The notes below the pieces were generated by a model. That model did no database searches and was not told the DNA's origin. It saw only the letters and a program-made list of their open reading frames with translations. Position numbers and translations under genes: made by a program. A DNA stretch of 64,000 nt, from positions 310,001-374,000 of the forward strand of contig JAPLLG010000007.1 in NCBI GenBank assembly GCA_026387665.1, written 5' to 3'. The DNA is from Nitrospirota bacterium. GTDB taxonomy: Bacteria > Nitrospirota > Nitrospiria > Nitrospirales > Nitrospiraceae. This document shows positions 31,298-39,507 of this stretch, in pieces. How positions within the stretch are numbered: position 1 is the first letter of the stretch; every line of letters starts with the position of its first letter.

Positions 31298-32134
31298 TCA
31301 TGAAAGACGATTAGCCTGGCAAACCGGACAAAAAAATGAGCTGCGTTCGCTTTGGAGACGGCGAATTACCCTCCCGCAACGGTTCGGACAGGGCTGCCCT
31401 TCCTTGCCATAGACGAGATGACAGCTCTTGTATTGGCCTTCTGTGCCATCCGGCGCGAAGAAGTCCTTGACGCTTGAGCCACCACAGGCAATCGCCTCGC
31501 GCAGCACTGCCTGCATCGTGTCGTAAAGCCGGATCATCGCCGTCTCACGCAGCCTCGCCACCTCGCGGTTCGGATGGAGTCTGGCGCGGAAGAGAATTTC
31601 GTTCGCGTAGATATTCCCGATCCCCGCGATGACTTGCTGATGCATCAAGAGTGGCTTCAGCCGTCCCCGCCTGGCTTGCAGGAGACGAACGAACTCTTCG
31701 CGCGACACGGTAAGGGGATCGACTCCGAAACGGCGCGCGCGATAGGCCTCGAGCCCCGTCTGATCGAGCAAGGACATCCGTCCGAACCGCCGGGGATTCC
31801 AATAGCGCAGTTCCGATTCCCGTCCCCCTGTAAACGACAAGCGGACATGCACATGCTGCGGATGTCTCGTCTGCGTGGCATGAAAGAGCAGAAGCCCCGT
31901 CATGCCAAGCTCCGCGACGATATACCTGAGCTCGCCCTCTTTTCTGAACCCCAGCGCCACGCTCTTGCCGTATCGCTCCACATCTTCCAGCCTTGCGCCC
32001 CGATACCAGGAAAGCGTGGACAGCCCTTCCCGGACAATATCCGCCCGCCCCACCACACAGTCATTCAACTGCGCGCCGAGAAGACGGGCTCGTATCTGCC
32101 TGGCAACGGCTTCTGCTTCTGGCAATTCCGGCAT
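31298..32134 (-). CDS. mutM: Formamidopyrimidine-DNA glycosylase
   Basis: The 278-aa repair enzyme starts with the catalytic MPELPEAEAVARQIR (Pro2 nucleophile, Glu3). It ends with a zinc finger built from CHLVYGKEGQPCPNRC and FFCPVCQ. It removes 8-oxoguanine and ring-opened purines from DNA. The longer frame upstream of MPELPE is rejected because Pro must follow the initiator Met. It is 22 nt downstream of the phosphatase gene and probably co-transcribed. Confidence 0.96.
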   Translation of the reverse strand: MPELPEAEAVARQIRARLLGAQLNDCVVGRADIVREGLSTLSWYRGARLEDVERYGKSVALGFRKEGELRYIVAELGMTGLLLFHATQTRHPQHVHVRLSFTGGRESELRYWNPRRFGRMSLLDQTGLEAYRARRFGVDPLTVSREEFVRLLQARRGRLKPLLMHQQVIAGIGNIYANEILFRARLHPNREVARLRETAMIRLYDTMQAVLREAIACGGSSVKDFFAPDGTEGQYKSCHLVYGKEGQPCPNRCGRVIRRLQSERSSFFCPVCQANRLS

Positions 32135-32156
32135 TGAAAGAGATCCTTGTACGGGA

Positions 32157-32612
32157 TTACGAGCTAGAGGCTGGATGTGACACGGAGCCCTGCTTGTCCT
32201 TCGCGCGAGCCTCGCGAAGGAGGCGCACCTGCTTGATCGCATCTTCAAGCTTGGGAAGGGGCGTGGCACCGGGGCGTCGCGCCATCACTAACTTCAAGAC
32301 CTCAGCATAGGTCATGCCCTGCACACAGCAGAGATAGGCCATCACGACCGATACAGACCGGCCCATCCCGGCACGGCAGCAGACGATCACCCGATTGCCT
32401 GGATGATGTTGCTCAACCCAGCTCACCGCCTGATCCAATAACAGCGGCTCAGCTTCGGCATACTCAGAAAAGGGAACCCTGCCAGATAACAACCGTCTGG
32501 GCGGCTGTGCCGTAAACTCAGCCGCAACCTGCAGCACCACATTGATCTGTGGTGGCGGCTGGCTTATGTCGTTGATATTTCCAACCAGGAGGGTCTCGGT
32601 AATAAAATGCAT
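32157..32612 (-). CDS. Dual-specificity protein phosphatase-like protein
   Basis: The 151-aa protein has a cysteine-phosphatase loop VCCRAGMGRSVSVVMAYL: C79, five residues, R85, then Ser. The residue before the nucleophile is Cys78 instead of the usual His, and the general-acid Asp region reads PFSEYAEAE with Glu rather than Asp. It therefore resembles DSPc/tyrosine phosphatases with altered active-site surroundings. It could act on phosphoproteins or on phosphorylated nucleotides or sugars. It precedes mutM. Confidence 0.78.
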   Translation of the reverse strand: MHFITETLLVGNINDISQPPPQINVVLQVAAEFTAQPPRRLLSGRVPFSEYAEAEPLLLDQAVSWVEQHHPGNRVIVCCRAGMGRSVSVVMAYLCCVQGMTYAEVLKLVMARRPGATPLPKLEDAIKQVRLLREARAKDKQGSVSHPASSS

Positions 32613-32744
32613 CGTAGCCTCAGTATCGGCAGCACCTCTGCCAGTTCAAGAAGGAGTCCGAATCTTATCCCGTTGCGATCACTTCCGCATGAACGCTATA
32701 CTGAACACATACCGTTGCAGAACCTTGCACAAGGAGCCGACTCA

Positions 32745-33104
32745 ATGCCCAGCCTGACCGTTGAAGAAGTCGAAACCAGACTGAAAACCGTCCCCTGCGC
32801 CATTTGCAAGGAGTCGAACTTTGGAGTCGACCGGCGGTTCATGCAATCGGACGGTGAATGGCGCGGCGTCTGCAGGAAGTGCCATTACAGCTTCCCCATC
32901 TATACGGACATGGAGTTCTACCAGCGCACCCAGCCGGATATTCCCTACCGGCTCAAAGAAATGTCCTGCCCGACCTGCAACCAACGGGGCGTGAGCCTCA
33001 ATTTCCGCATCACCATGTCCGTCCGGGAATCCATCTACTTCCTGACCTGTACGACTTGCCAGCAAACATTCCCGGAGCGCTCATCCCTGGAAGCTTTTGA
33101 GTAA
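32745..33104 (+). CDS. Small four-CxxC zinc-ribbon protein
   Basis: This 119-aa protein has CAIC near residue 18, CRKC near 45, CPTC near 76 and CTTC near 103, enough for two zinc ribbons. The rest is polar and soluble. I do not recognise a named family. AAGGAG precedes ATG at 32745, so the longer upstream frame is rejected. It is divergent from the phosphatase gene. Confidence 0.75.
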   Translation: MPSLTVEEVETRLKTVPCAICKESNFGVDRRFMQSDGEWRGVCRKCHYSFPIYTDMEFYQRTQPDIPYRLKEMSCPTCNQRGVSLNFRITMSVRESIYFLTCTTCQQTFPERSSLEAFE

Positions 33105-33130
33105 CTCCCCTTTTTACCCTCATCCTCGTG

Positions 33131-33136
33131 TATACT
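33131..33136 (+). promoter_or_regulatory. Candidate -10 box for a leaderless transcript
   Basis: TATACT ends 6 nt before the ATG at 33143 and no Shine-Dalgarno is present between. Transcription would begin at or near the start codon. No good -35 box is visible. Confidence 0.4.
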
Positions 33137-33142
33137 TTACTT

Positions 33143-33337
33143 ATGACTGACACACCAAAAACTCCAGCCAAGACCCCAGAATCTCCCGCAGCCGAGAGCG
33201 CGCCGAAAACGAGAAAAGAAATCCCGCTCGTGTCGGTGCCCAACGACCGCGACATGATCGCCGCGGAGATGGCCGAGATGTTCGACGAAGACCGGGTCTC
33301 GCATCGGCACGGGAACTCAGAACCAGAAGCGGATTAG
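33143..33337 (+). CDS. Small hypothetical protein, Pro/Lys-rich N-terminus
   Basis: The 64-aa protein has a low-complexity N-terminus rich in Pro, Thr, Lys and Glu (TPKTPAKTPESPAAESAPKT), then an acidic helical segment (DMIAAEMAEMFDEDRVSH). No family is recognised. There is no ribosome binding site, but a TATACT -10-like box sits so close that leaderless translation is possible. It is convergent with the Rsm22-like gene. Confidence 0.5.
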   Translation: MTDTPKTPAKTPESPAAESAPKTRKEIPLVSVPNDRDMIAAEMAEMFDEDRVSHRHGNSEPEAD

Positions 33338-33343
33338 CCCCAT

Positions 33344-34555
33344 TCAGGCTGGCCTGATCAGCTCCACTGTTCCCTCTGCCGGTATCCGTCCCAGCGTCGA
33401 TCCTTCTTTCCGCGTTACCCCGTCGAGCCGAATAATCGCTCCGCGATGACAGACTTTCAATGCCGCATTGGTCGCGGAGGCTGCCCGATCAAGTCGCCCG
33501 ATCTCCGATCGGCCCAGCTCGTTGCAGAGCCAGGCTCTGGTATCGCCCTTCAATTCCCGTAGTTCGCTCACAACCCGAAAAGTCTGAGGACTCCGCGGCA
33601 CAATAGTACGGCCGTCTGTGCGTAACAACAGATAGGAAAACTTCAGCGCATCTTTAATAAACCCCACCTTCTGATCGATGGCGGCAATCGCAGGAGGCGG
33701 CTGCCAGGGTCGCTCCTCATGACACCAATCATCAGGATGGTCTAACGCAGGACAGGCCCCCTCATGCAGGCACGGACTGTAGACCGTGCAGAGGCCCTGT
33801 TTGAGCAGGTGATTGCGTACTTGGTGCAAGGCTCTGGCCGTCTGCCGCAACGCCGGTTCGATGATCATGATCGTGCCCTGTGGTGCGAGAAACGGCAGAA
33901 GCTGCCCAACAACCGCAGCCCGTTCTGCCGGGGGATCGGACGCGGCCGCAAACAATTCATTGAGGCAGTTTGCCATGATAATGAGGTCGTAGGGGCCCCC
34001 CTTCGCAATCTGCTTACCGAGATCGCCCTTGAGCGGATGTTCCAGATTGCCCCCGAGACACCGAAGACCTGCGCTGGCGATCCCAACCTCCTGGCAATAG
34101 GCCTCCCATAATTTCTTCGTCTCCTGCAATGGAGCCGGGGAGGAGTCGGACGCCAACACAGACAGAGACTTCGCCCGCTCCGGATTGCGATGCCACAACC
34201 AATCCAGCAGGGCCAAGCTTCCAGTCCCTGGGCCACAACCGAGGTCCAGCACCGCCATGGGGCGGTCCGACGCTCCCGCGGCATTGTCGCTCGGCAATTC
34301 ATCCAATAGAACCTGGACCTTAGAGAGGTTTACGGGAAGAAAGTAAGCCCGATAGGCGGCGGCGTGAGCCGGATCATCCAGATAGCCTGGCGCCAAGGTG
34401 GCTCGCGCGGTCGTAAACAAACGTGACAGGTTCAGGACCGCCTGGGCCAAAGCCTCACCCTGAAGGTCCCGCTCAAGTGGTACCTTCGATAAGATCTTCA
34501 CCACTAGCGGTGACAAACTCGAGGGCTTCTGCTCATTGAAGGGTTGCATGGGCAT
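33344..34555 (-). CDS. Rsm22-family SAM-dependent methyltransferase
   Basis: The 403-aa protein has a SAM-binding core, VLDLGCGPGTGSLALLDWLW near residue 103. The cysteine-rich motif YSPCLHEGACPALDHPDDWC with HEERPWQPP is characteristic of Rsm22/METTL17 proteins, where cysteines hold an Fe-S cluster. These associate with the small ribosomal subunit. In the motif, the C...C..H and WCH elements are intact. It is flanked by small genes on the other strand. Confidence 0.82.
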   Translation of the reverse strand: MPMQPFNEQKPSSLSPLVVKILSKVPLERDLQGEALAQAVLNLSRLFTTARATLAPGYLDDPAHAAAYRAYFLPVNLSKVQVLLDELPSDNAAGASDRPMAVLDLGCGPGTGSLALLDWLWHRNPERAKSLSVLASDSSPAPLQETKKLWEAYCQEVGIASAGLRCLGGNLEHPLKGDLGKQIAKGGPYDLIIMANCLNELFAAASDPPAERAAVVGQLLPFLAPQGTIMIIEPALRQTARALHQVRNHLLKQGLCTVYSPCLHEGACPALDHPDDWCHEERPWQPPPAIAAIDQKVGFIKDALKFSYLLLRTDGRTIVPRSPQTFRVVSELRELKGDTRAWLCNELGRSEIGRLDRAASATNAALKVCHRGAIIRLDGVTRKEGSTLGRIPAEGTVELIRPA

Positions 34556-34587
34556 AGTGTAAGCTGATGATGATTAGGAGGACAACC

Positions 34588-34836
34588 ATGACAGACGCAA
34601 TTTTATTGGCCTACAAAGAAGTCGAGAACTCCATGGAGCGGTTTACCCTACTCCTCCAGAGCCACGTAGAGACGATGGGTACGGCTACAGCCCACAGTCC
34701 GGAGCAAGTCTTCCGTTTGTCGCAAGGCTCCAAGGCCATGAGAGACAGCGCGATGATCTATCTCTCCTACGCCAAATACGTGGCCTACGGGATGCCGGAA
34801 ACCGAAGACCTGGTGCAGGACGAGCTGCAAGGCTAA
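34588..34836 (+). CDS. Small hypothetical protein, helical
   Basis: The 82-aa protein, MTDAILLAYKEVENSMERFT and on, is predicted largely alpha-helical with an acidic C-terminus. No known family is recognised. AGGAGG lies 7 nt upstream of the ATG, so it is very likely translated. It is divergent from the Rsm22-like gene and ends before a strong bidirectional terminator. Confidence 0.65.
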   Translation: MTDAILLAYKEVENSMERFTLLLQSHVETMGTATAHSPEQVFRLSQGSKAMRDSAMIYLSYAKYVAYGMPETEDLVQDELQG

Positions 34837-34880
34837 CCCGTCGTTCGCCGCTCGTGAAGCATATCTCGTTTTCGGAAACA

Positions 34881-34918
34881 AAAGAGCCCGTCAGGTTTTC
34901 AGGCCTGACGGGCTCTTT
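34881..34918. terminator. Bidirectional intrinsic terminator with perfect 15-bp stem
   Basis: AAAGAGCCCGTCAGG pairs perfectly with CCTGACGGGCTCTTT around an 8-nt loop. T tracts lie on the outer side in both directions (CTCTTTATTTC plus; CTCTTTTGTTTCC minus). It separates the small gene at 34588 from the 3' end of the oxidoreductase operon. Confidence 0.92.
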
Positions 34919-34935
34919 ATTTCTTTCGCGACCGA

Positions 34936-36273
34936 CTAGATGCTGCGCATAAAGTGCGCGACGTCATCCTGATTGACGGCTCCGCCCATGACCGAAGACT
35001 GGGCGACGTTGGTCGACTTCTTCCCGGTCAACCCGGACTCGACTTCGTCCACGATCAACTCCACAGGCATCGACTGACCGCCGTACACTCGCGGTCCACC
35101 GATGATCTTCGCCTTGGAGAATCCGTAAATCGCGGTGGCCACTTCCTTCGCCAACCAGCCGACATAGTTGAACTCAGGCACCACGATGAGCTTGGCATTT
35201 CCGCAGAGCGCCCGCAATTCCTGCGTCGGAAACGGGCGGAGCGACCGGATCTTGATCAAACCGATCTTGATGCCCTTTTCCGCGCAAATACGAACCGCTT
35301 CCCTCGACTGAGCCGCGGCGCTGCCTGAAGCGATGATCACCGCCTCGGCACCTTCCACATTCTCGGCCGTGAGCAATCCGCCCATATACTGATTGATATA
35401 TTTGCGGGACCGTTCGACCGCCGCCCAGACTTCCTGCTGCCACACCGCATGGATGTTGTACGCCATGAAGTTCGACTTCTGCACCGGGGCGTCGCGGGAC
35501 AAACGGGCGGGAGGATTCTCCGCATCGAGCACCGGGACCGCGCCGCGCCAGGCTTCGCGAGGAGGCAGCTTCATGCTGCGGTCCTGCATGCGGACATAGC
35601 CACGGGCGTGGGTCACGAAGAACCCGTCGCAGCAGACACCGACGGGCAGCGTCACATCGTTCTTTTCGCTGATCGTGAAGCCCGCCAAGGTGAAATCGTA
35701 CATATCTTGTTGGTTCTCGGCATGGAACACGATCATGCCGCAGTTCAACAGGTAGGCCACTTCGATATTGTCCGGCTGAATGGCCAACGGGGCGTTGACG
35801 ACGCGGCAGGTGAACATCGCGACCACCGGCAACCGGTGACCAGGCCAGGAGGCGATGCCTTCCAAGCCGCGCAACGTGCCGGGACCGGCCGTCGCCGTGT
35901 AGCAACGGACGCCGGCTCGTGATCCGCCGGCAATCGCCGCCATCACGCCGACCTCTTCTTCACCGCGGTAATATTCTTTCACATAGCCTTCGCCATAGAG
36001 CACGCCCACGAGCTGCATCGTTTCACTCTGCGGCGTGATCGGATAAGCGATGGCCAAATCGACGTTGGATCGCCGAATGGCTTCCTTCGCCGCTTCGCTG
36101 CCCGTAATGAACTCTTTCGTACGCGGGGCCTCGAGGAACAGATATTCCGGCGTCACCACCCGCTGCCGCTTGGCTTCGGCATGGGGATCTTTCCGGGCGG
36201 CCGGCTTGGCGGCGGCCACGGCTGAATCGGCCGGTTGGCTTGTCGTTTCTGGGGCTTTAACTGTTTCGCTCAT
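34936..36273 (-). CDS. 2-oxoacid:ferredoxin oxidoreductase, alpha subunit
   Basis: This 445-aa subunit contains LAIAYPITPQSETMQLVGVL and YRGEEEVGVMAAIAGGSRAG, the pyrimidine-domain signatures of pyruvate/2-oxoglutarate ferredoxin oxidoreductases. It has a ~45-residue Ala/Lys-rich N-terminal extension. The last gene of a five-gene operon (beta, gamma, delta, epsilon, alpha order). The enzyme would carboxylate acetyl-CoA to pyruvate or succinyl-CoA to 2-oxoglutarate with reduced ferredoxin; which substrate cannot be decided from sequence alone. Confidence 0.9.
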   Translation of the reverse strand: MSETVKAPETTSQPADSAVAAAKPAARKDPHAEAKRQRVVTPEYLFLEAPRTKEFITGSEAAKEAIRRSNVDLAIAYPITPQSETMQLVGVLYGEGYVKEYYRGEEEVGVMAAIAGGSRAGVRCYTATAGPGTLRGLEGIASWPGHRLPVVAMFTCRVVNAPLAIQPDNIEVAYLLNCGMIVFHAENQQDMYDFTLAGFTISEKNDVTLPVGVCCDGFFVTHARGYVRMQDRSMKLPPREAWRGAVPVLDAENPPARLSRDAPVQKSNFMAYNIHAVWQQEVWAAVERSRKYINQYMGGLLTAENVEGAEAVIIASGSAAAQSREAVRICAEKGIKIGLIKIRSLRPFPTQELRALCGNAKLIVVPEFNYVGWLAKEVATAIYGFSKAKIIGGPRVYGGQSMPVELIVDEVESGLTGKKSTNVAQSSVMGGAVNQDDVAHFMRSI

Positions 36274-36316
36274 TGTGACACCTCTCGGCTATATCGCCTG
36301 TGCTGTTCGACTGTCC

Positions 36317-37081
36317 TTAGCCTTCACGCTTCATCTGCTCGGCGGAATGGCCGAAGGCAGCCGCGCCGGCAACGCCCACCGTCACGGGCGCAAAAGTGAG
36401 GGGATTCGTGTGAGTTTTTCCGCCATGCACCCTCGATTGCGTACCGGTAAAGCGCACGTTCTCGCCGTTTTCCGGCAGCTTGATGCCCATTTCTTCGCGC
36501 ACCCGCTTAAAGACCTGCGCGGTCTTTCTCAGCTTGATGATGTCCGAATCCCGGATCGTCAGCATCGCATCTTCATGGCCCTGCTCCGCGCAGATCGCCA
36601 TCGTCAGGCAGTTCGTGCCCGCGCGAATCATTTTCAAGGTCAAGTTGGCGTAATGACAATGCACGCCGATGAAAATGCAGGCCTCAATCTTATTGCCCCA
36701 AATCGTGAGATTCGGGTGGTTCGGATTGATGACCTCTTCCGGATCGATCTTCGGATACTTCGGACGATAGTCCGGCATGGGGATGATCATGACGTTCGGA
36801 ATCTGAGCGGCGATCTCCAGCACGGCTTTGGCTTTTTCGACGGCATGCTCGTTCCACGCCCAGAGGACCAAGGGGCCCGGGAAAATCGTGGCGTTGGGGC
36901 TGGTCAGCATTTTACGGGCCATCTCTTCGATGACCTTATCTTCGTTGGGCTCCAGCAATCCGTAGAAAAGCCCTTCGCCCGGGTCAGGCAGCGCGACTCC
37001 TAACTGAGCCGCCGACGGCGGATGGAATCCGGCTGGACCAGGAACAATGATGCGTTCTCGTGTATCAGGCGTCGTTGCCAC
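36317..37081 (-). CDS. 2-oxoacid:ferredoxin oxidoreductase, accessory (epsilon-type) subunit
   Basis: The 254-aa protein sits between the ferredoxin-like and alpha subunits. It lacks TPP and CxxC motifs, but has conserved-looking stretches FPGPLVLWAWNEHAVEKAKA and IFIGVHCHYANLTLKMIRAG. It resembles the fifth (E) subunit described for Hydrogenobacter-type five-subunit enzymes, whose function is not established. Its place inside the operon supports a structural role. The N-terminus matches the GEGLFYGLLEPNEDKVIEEM pattern I associate with that subunit only loosely. Confidence 0.7.
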   Translation of the reverse strand: MATTPDTRERIIVPGPAGFHPPSAAQLGVALPDPGEGLFYGLLEPNEDKVIEEMARKMLTSPNATIFPGPLVLWAWNEHAVEKAKAVLEIAAQIPNVMIIPMPDYRPKYPKIDPEEVINPNHPNLTIWGNKIEACIFIGVHCHYANLTLKMIRAGTNCLTMAICAEQGHEDAMLTIRDSDIIKLRKTAQVFKRVREEMGIKLPENGENVRFTGTQSRVHGGKTHTNPLTFAPVTVGVAGAAAFGHSAEQMKREG

Positions 37082-37093
37082 TCCCGTACCTCC

Positions 37094-37426
37094 CTAATTA
37101 CCTATAACAACCATCGGATTGGACAGGGTCACAATAGTCGACTTTTCTTCATACCGAATGTTGTCGGTGACGGCGGCCAGCGGCAATTGATCGATCATGA
37201 TCATCTTGATGGCATTGTTTTTCGCCATATTGTCGCAAACCCACACGCACTGCGCGCAGCCCTTGCAGCGATCCACCGCCACATAGGCCGAGCCGTACTT
37301 AAAGCCCTTGGACTTGCCCAATTCTTCGCTGTACTGAATGGTGTTCGCTTCAGGACAATATTGCGTGCAGAGCTTGCAGCTCTTCTCGGCGCATATTGAA
37401 ACATCGATATCGGCTACCAGATACAT
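37094..37426 (-). CDS. 2-oxoacid:ferredoxin oxidoreductase, delta (2x4Fe-4S) subunit
   Basis: This 110-aa ferredoxin-like subunit has two cluster motifs, CKLCTQYCPEANT and CKGCAQCVWVCDN, with an additional upstream Cys. It should pass electrons between ferredoxin and the TPP-bound intermediate. It starts 26 nt after the gamma gene and is 12 nt upstream of the accessory subunit gene. Confidence 0.88.
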   Translation of the reverse strand: MYLVADIDVSICAEKSCKLCTQYCPEANTIQYSEELGKSKGFKYGSAYVAVDRCKGCAQCVWVCDNMAKNNAIKMIMIDQLPLAAVTDNIRYEEKSTIVTLSNPMVVIGN

Positions 37427-37452
37427 GGTGACTCCTTCGTGCTAAATCCTGG

Positions 37453-38166
37453 TTAGGCCCCTACGGTCGCACTGGCTTCCGACCGTTTCACTGTCGGCGC
37501 AGCCCAACCGTGATCGACCGCATAGTTCCAGCCGGCCTGAATCACCGCCACATTTTTATCGATCAATTCCTGCTTCTTTTTGAACTTCCGCTCGACGACG
37601 CTGTCCAAGGCCGCGGTTCCTCCGGAGACGACAAATCCCTTGCCCAGGAACCGGTCCTTCACCGACTGCTCCAGCGCTTCAACCGTGGTCAGCCCCGTGA
37701 TGGCGCCAATGCAGCCCATCAGGGCCATATTCGTGCAGAGATCCATGCCCGAGACTTCGAGGGACAACTTGGTGGCAGGGAAGTAATAGAGCTTCGCGCG
37801 GCGTTCTTCCAATTCACGGGCCTGATCCTTATGCAGCGACATCGGGCCGTCGTTGTTGATCAGCGCAATCCCGTCTTCCTTCAATCCGAAGTAGAAGGGC
37901 ATCGTATAGGACTTGCCGTGGGTAATGACCTGCGGATGGAAGATGATGATGATGTGCGGGAAGGTGATCTCCCCGATCTCATAGATCGGCTCATCCGACA
38001 CGCGGACATAGCTCTCAACCGGGGCCATCCGCTTTTCCGACCCATAAAATGGGACGATCGTGCTTTCGCCGCCGGCCTGGATCACCGCGGTGCTCAGAAT
38101 GTGTGACCCCGTCACGACACCTTGACCACCGACCCCCGCCATCCGAATGTTGAAGCGCTTTGCCAT
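37453..38166 (-). CDS. 2-oxoacid:ferredoxin oxidoreductase, gamma subunit
   Basis: The 237-aa subunit opens with FNIRMAGVGGQGVVTGSHIL, the gamma-subunit signature GxGGQG. YGSEKRMAPVESYVRVSD follows. Its role is structural, in the CoA-binding region. It is second in the operon, 23 nt after the beta gene. Confidence 0.92.
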   Translation of the reverse strand: MAKRFNIRMAGVGGQGVVTGSHILSTAVIQAGGESTIVPFYGSEKRMAPVESYVRVSDEPIYEIGEITFPHIIIIFHPQVITHGKSYTMPFYFGLKEDGIALINNDGPMSLHKDQARELEERRAKLYYFPATKLSLEVSGMDLCTNMALMGCIGAITGLTTVEALEQSVKDRFLGKGFVVSGGTAALDSVVERKFKKKQELIDKNVAVIQAGWNYAVDHGWAAPTVKRSEASATVGA

Positions 38167-38189
38167 ATCCGAGTCTCCCTCTGGGTCGC

Positions 38190-39092
38190 TTAAGCCTTGG
38201 TTGGAATTGCGGCGGCAGGAGCAGCCGGCTTCGGAAGAAATTCCTTGTAGCCATACCGCTCGGCCAGATACTGCTTGGCCTCTTCGCTCACATATTCCGT
38301 GAACTGATACCGGTCGTTCTCGACGTTCTTCGCGTCTTCCATGACCTTGTCGGTCGGAATCGCATACTCAATGTTACAGGAGGTGTAAGCCTGAATGTAG
38401 GTGGAGCCCACTTCGCGGGCGATCAACACGGCTTTCTTGATGACGCTCTCGACGCGGCGGGGATTGTTCGGGACGACCGTCGCCACGTAGGCACAGCCGG
38501 CCACCTTCGCCATCTGCAACATGTCCATCTTCTCGAACTTCTTGCCCAAGGGGGCCATCTTCAATACGGCGCCACGGTTGGTCATCCCGCTCTCCTGGCC
38601 GCCGGTGTTGCCGTACACTTCATTGTCCAACATGATCGTGGTGAACCGCTCCTTGCGGAACCAGGAATGGAGGACCTGCTGGAAACCGATGTCGGCCGTG
38701 CCACCGTCTCCCGCAATGACCACCACATCTTTCGGCTTGTCGCCGAACCGCAGCCGCAAGCCACGAGACAGTCCGCTCGCGACACCGTTCTGGTCGCCGT
38801 AGTTGCCGTACACAAAAGGGATCGCCGCCTGCGAAATCGCCAACCGTCCGCAGCCTGCCGTGCCGACGGTGATGGTGTCTTCCGGGTTGGGGAAGGCAAT
38901 GATCGCCAGCCGGATGAACAGGGTCATCGCGCAACCGGCGCACATCGGATGCTCTTCAAGAATTTCCTTGAAGCTCCCCATTTGGGAGACAGAAATCTTC
39001 TTGCCAAAGGGGCCATGCTCGACCATGTCCCGATATTCTTTGGGCATGAACTTCTCAAAGCCACCGGAAAATTTTACATAATCAAGACTCAT
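38190..39092 (-). CDS. 2-oxoacid:ferredoxin oxidoreductase, beta (TPP-binding) subunit
   Basis: The 300-aa subunit carries the TPP motif GDGGTADIGFQQVLHSWFRK with NEVYGNTGGQESG, and cluster cysteines in HPMCAGCAMTLF, C-x-x-C, plus GTAGCGRL. It binds the thiamine diphosphate that activates the 2-oxo acid. It is first in the operon with GGGAGG before the ATG, and a perfect hairpin sits 22 nt upstream of the start. Confidence 0.92.
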   Translation of the reverse strand: MSLDYVKFSGGFEKFMPKEYRDMVEHGPFGKKISVSQMGSFKEILEEHPMCAGCAMTLFIRLAIIAFPNPEDTITVGTAGCGRLAISQAAIPFVYGNYGDQNGVASGLSRGLRLRFGDKPKDVVVIAGDGGTADIGFQQVLHSWFRKERFTTIMLDNEVYGNTGGQESGMTNRGAVLKMAPLGKKFEKMDMLQMAKVAGCAYVATVVPNNPRRVESVIKKAVLIAREVGSTYIQAYTSCNIEYAIPTDKVMEDAKNVENDRYQFTEYVSEEAKQYLAERYGYKEFLPKPAAPAAAIPTKA

Positions 39093-39507
39093 CGGAACAC
39101 CTCCCTCTATCGTTGCAACGGAAATCCGTTGCCTGTCGGAAAGACGCGGTTATGTGCAACAAACCCGCAGGAAGTCGAGGTTGGAAAAACAGAACCGACC
39201 CGCGCATAGACAGTCAAACGAATTTGTATGGTAGCAAAGCCCAAAAAAGACTGTCAATGAGAAACGTCGGCACATCCTCGAACCACATGCGCACGGTAAA
39301 ATTCTATAACTTCCTGATAATCAACACAACTTCACAGAAGGCCCACCGTGCCAAAAAGAAGGCCTAGCGCATCACCGGCCCGTAGGCCATTCGCCCTAAC
39401 AACCGGCGTTTTGGCAATATTTCCGCATTAAATCAGAACCAGCAACCCGCGGCACAGCATGAGAGAGAGATTGCCGATTCCGCAAAATCTGTCTAGACTA
39501 ACCTTCT
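39093..39507. other. 415-bp gap: divergent control region of the oxidoreductase operon
   Basis: Near the operon start are overlapping dyads at 39111-39132. A second inverted pair, GACAGTC and GACTGTC, lies around 39208 and 39250. I see no tRNA or convincing gene; an 84-codon frame at 39113-39367 has no ribosome binding site and is composed of unlikely residues. Promoter motifs were not clear. Confidence 0.5.
39115..39132 (-). promoter_or_regulatory. Perfect dyad upstream of the 2-oxoacid oxidoreductase operon
   Basis: GCAACGGAAATCCGTTGC has 8-bp arms and a 2-nt centre. It overlaps a second palindrome CGTTGCAACG (39111-39120), which allows two alternative pairings. It lies 22 nt before the beta-subunit start, so it could be an operator or a leader hairpin. 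Confidence 0.55.

Noticed and set aside
39113-39367. An 84-codon frame upstream of the MTHFR_C-like gene
   Set aside because: No ribosome binding site, unlikely composition and overlap with the palindromic control region.
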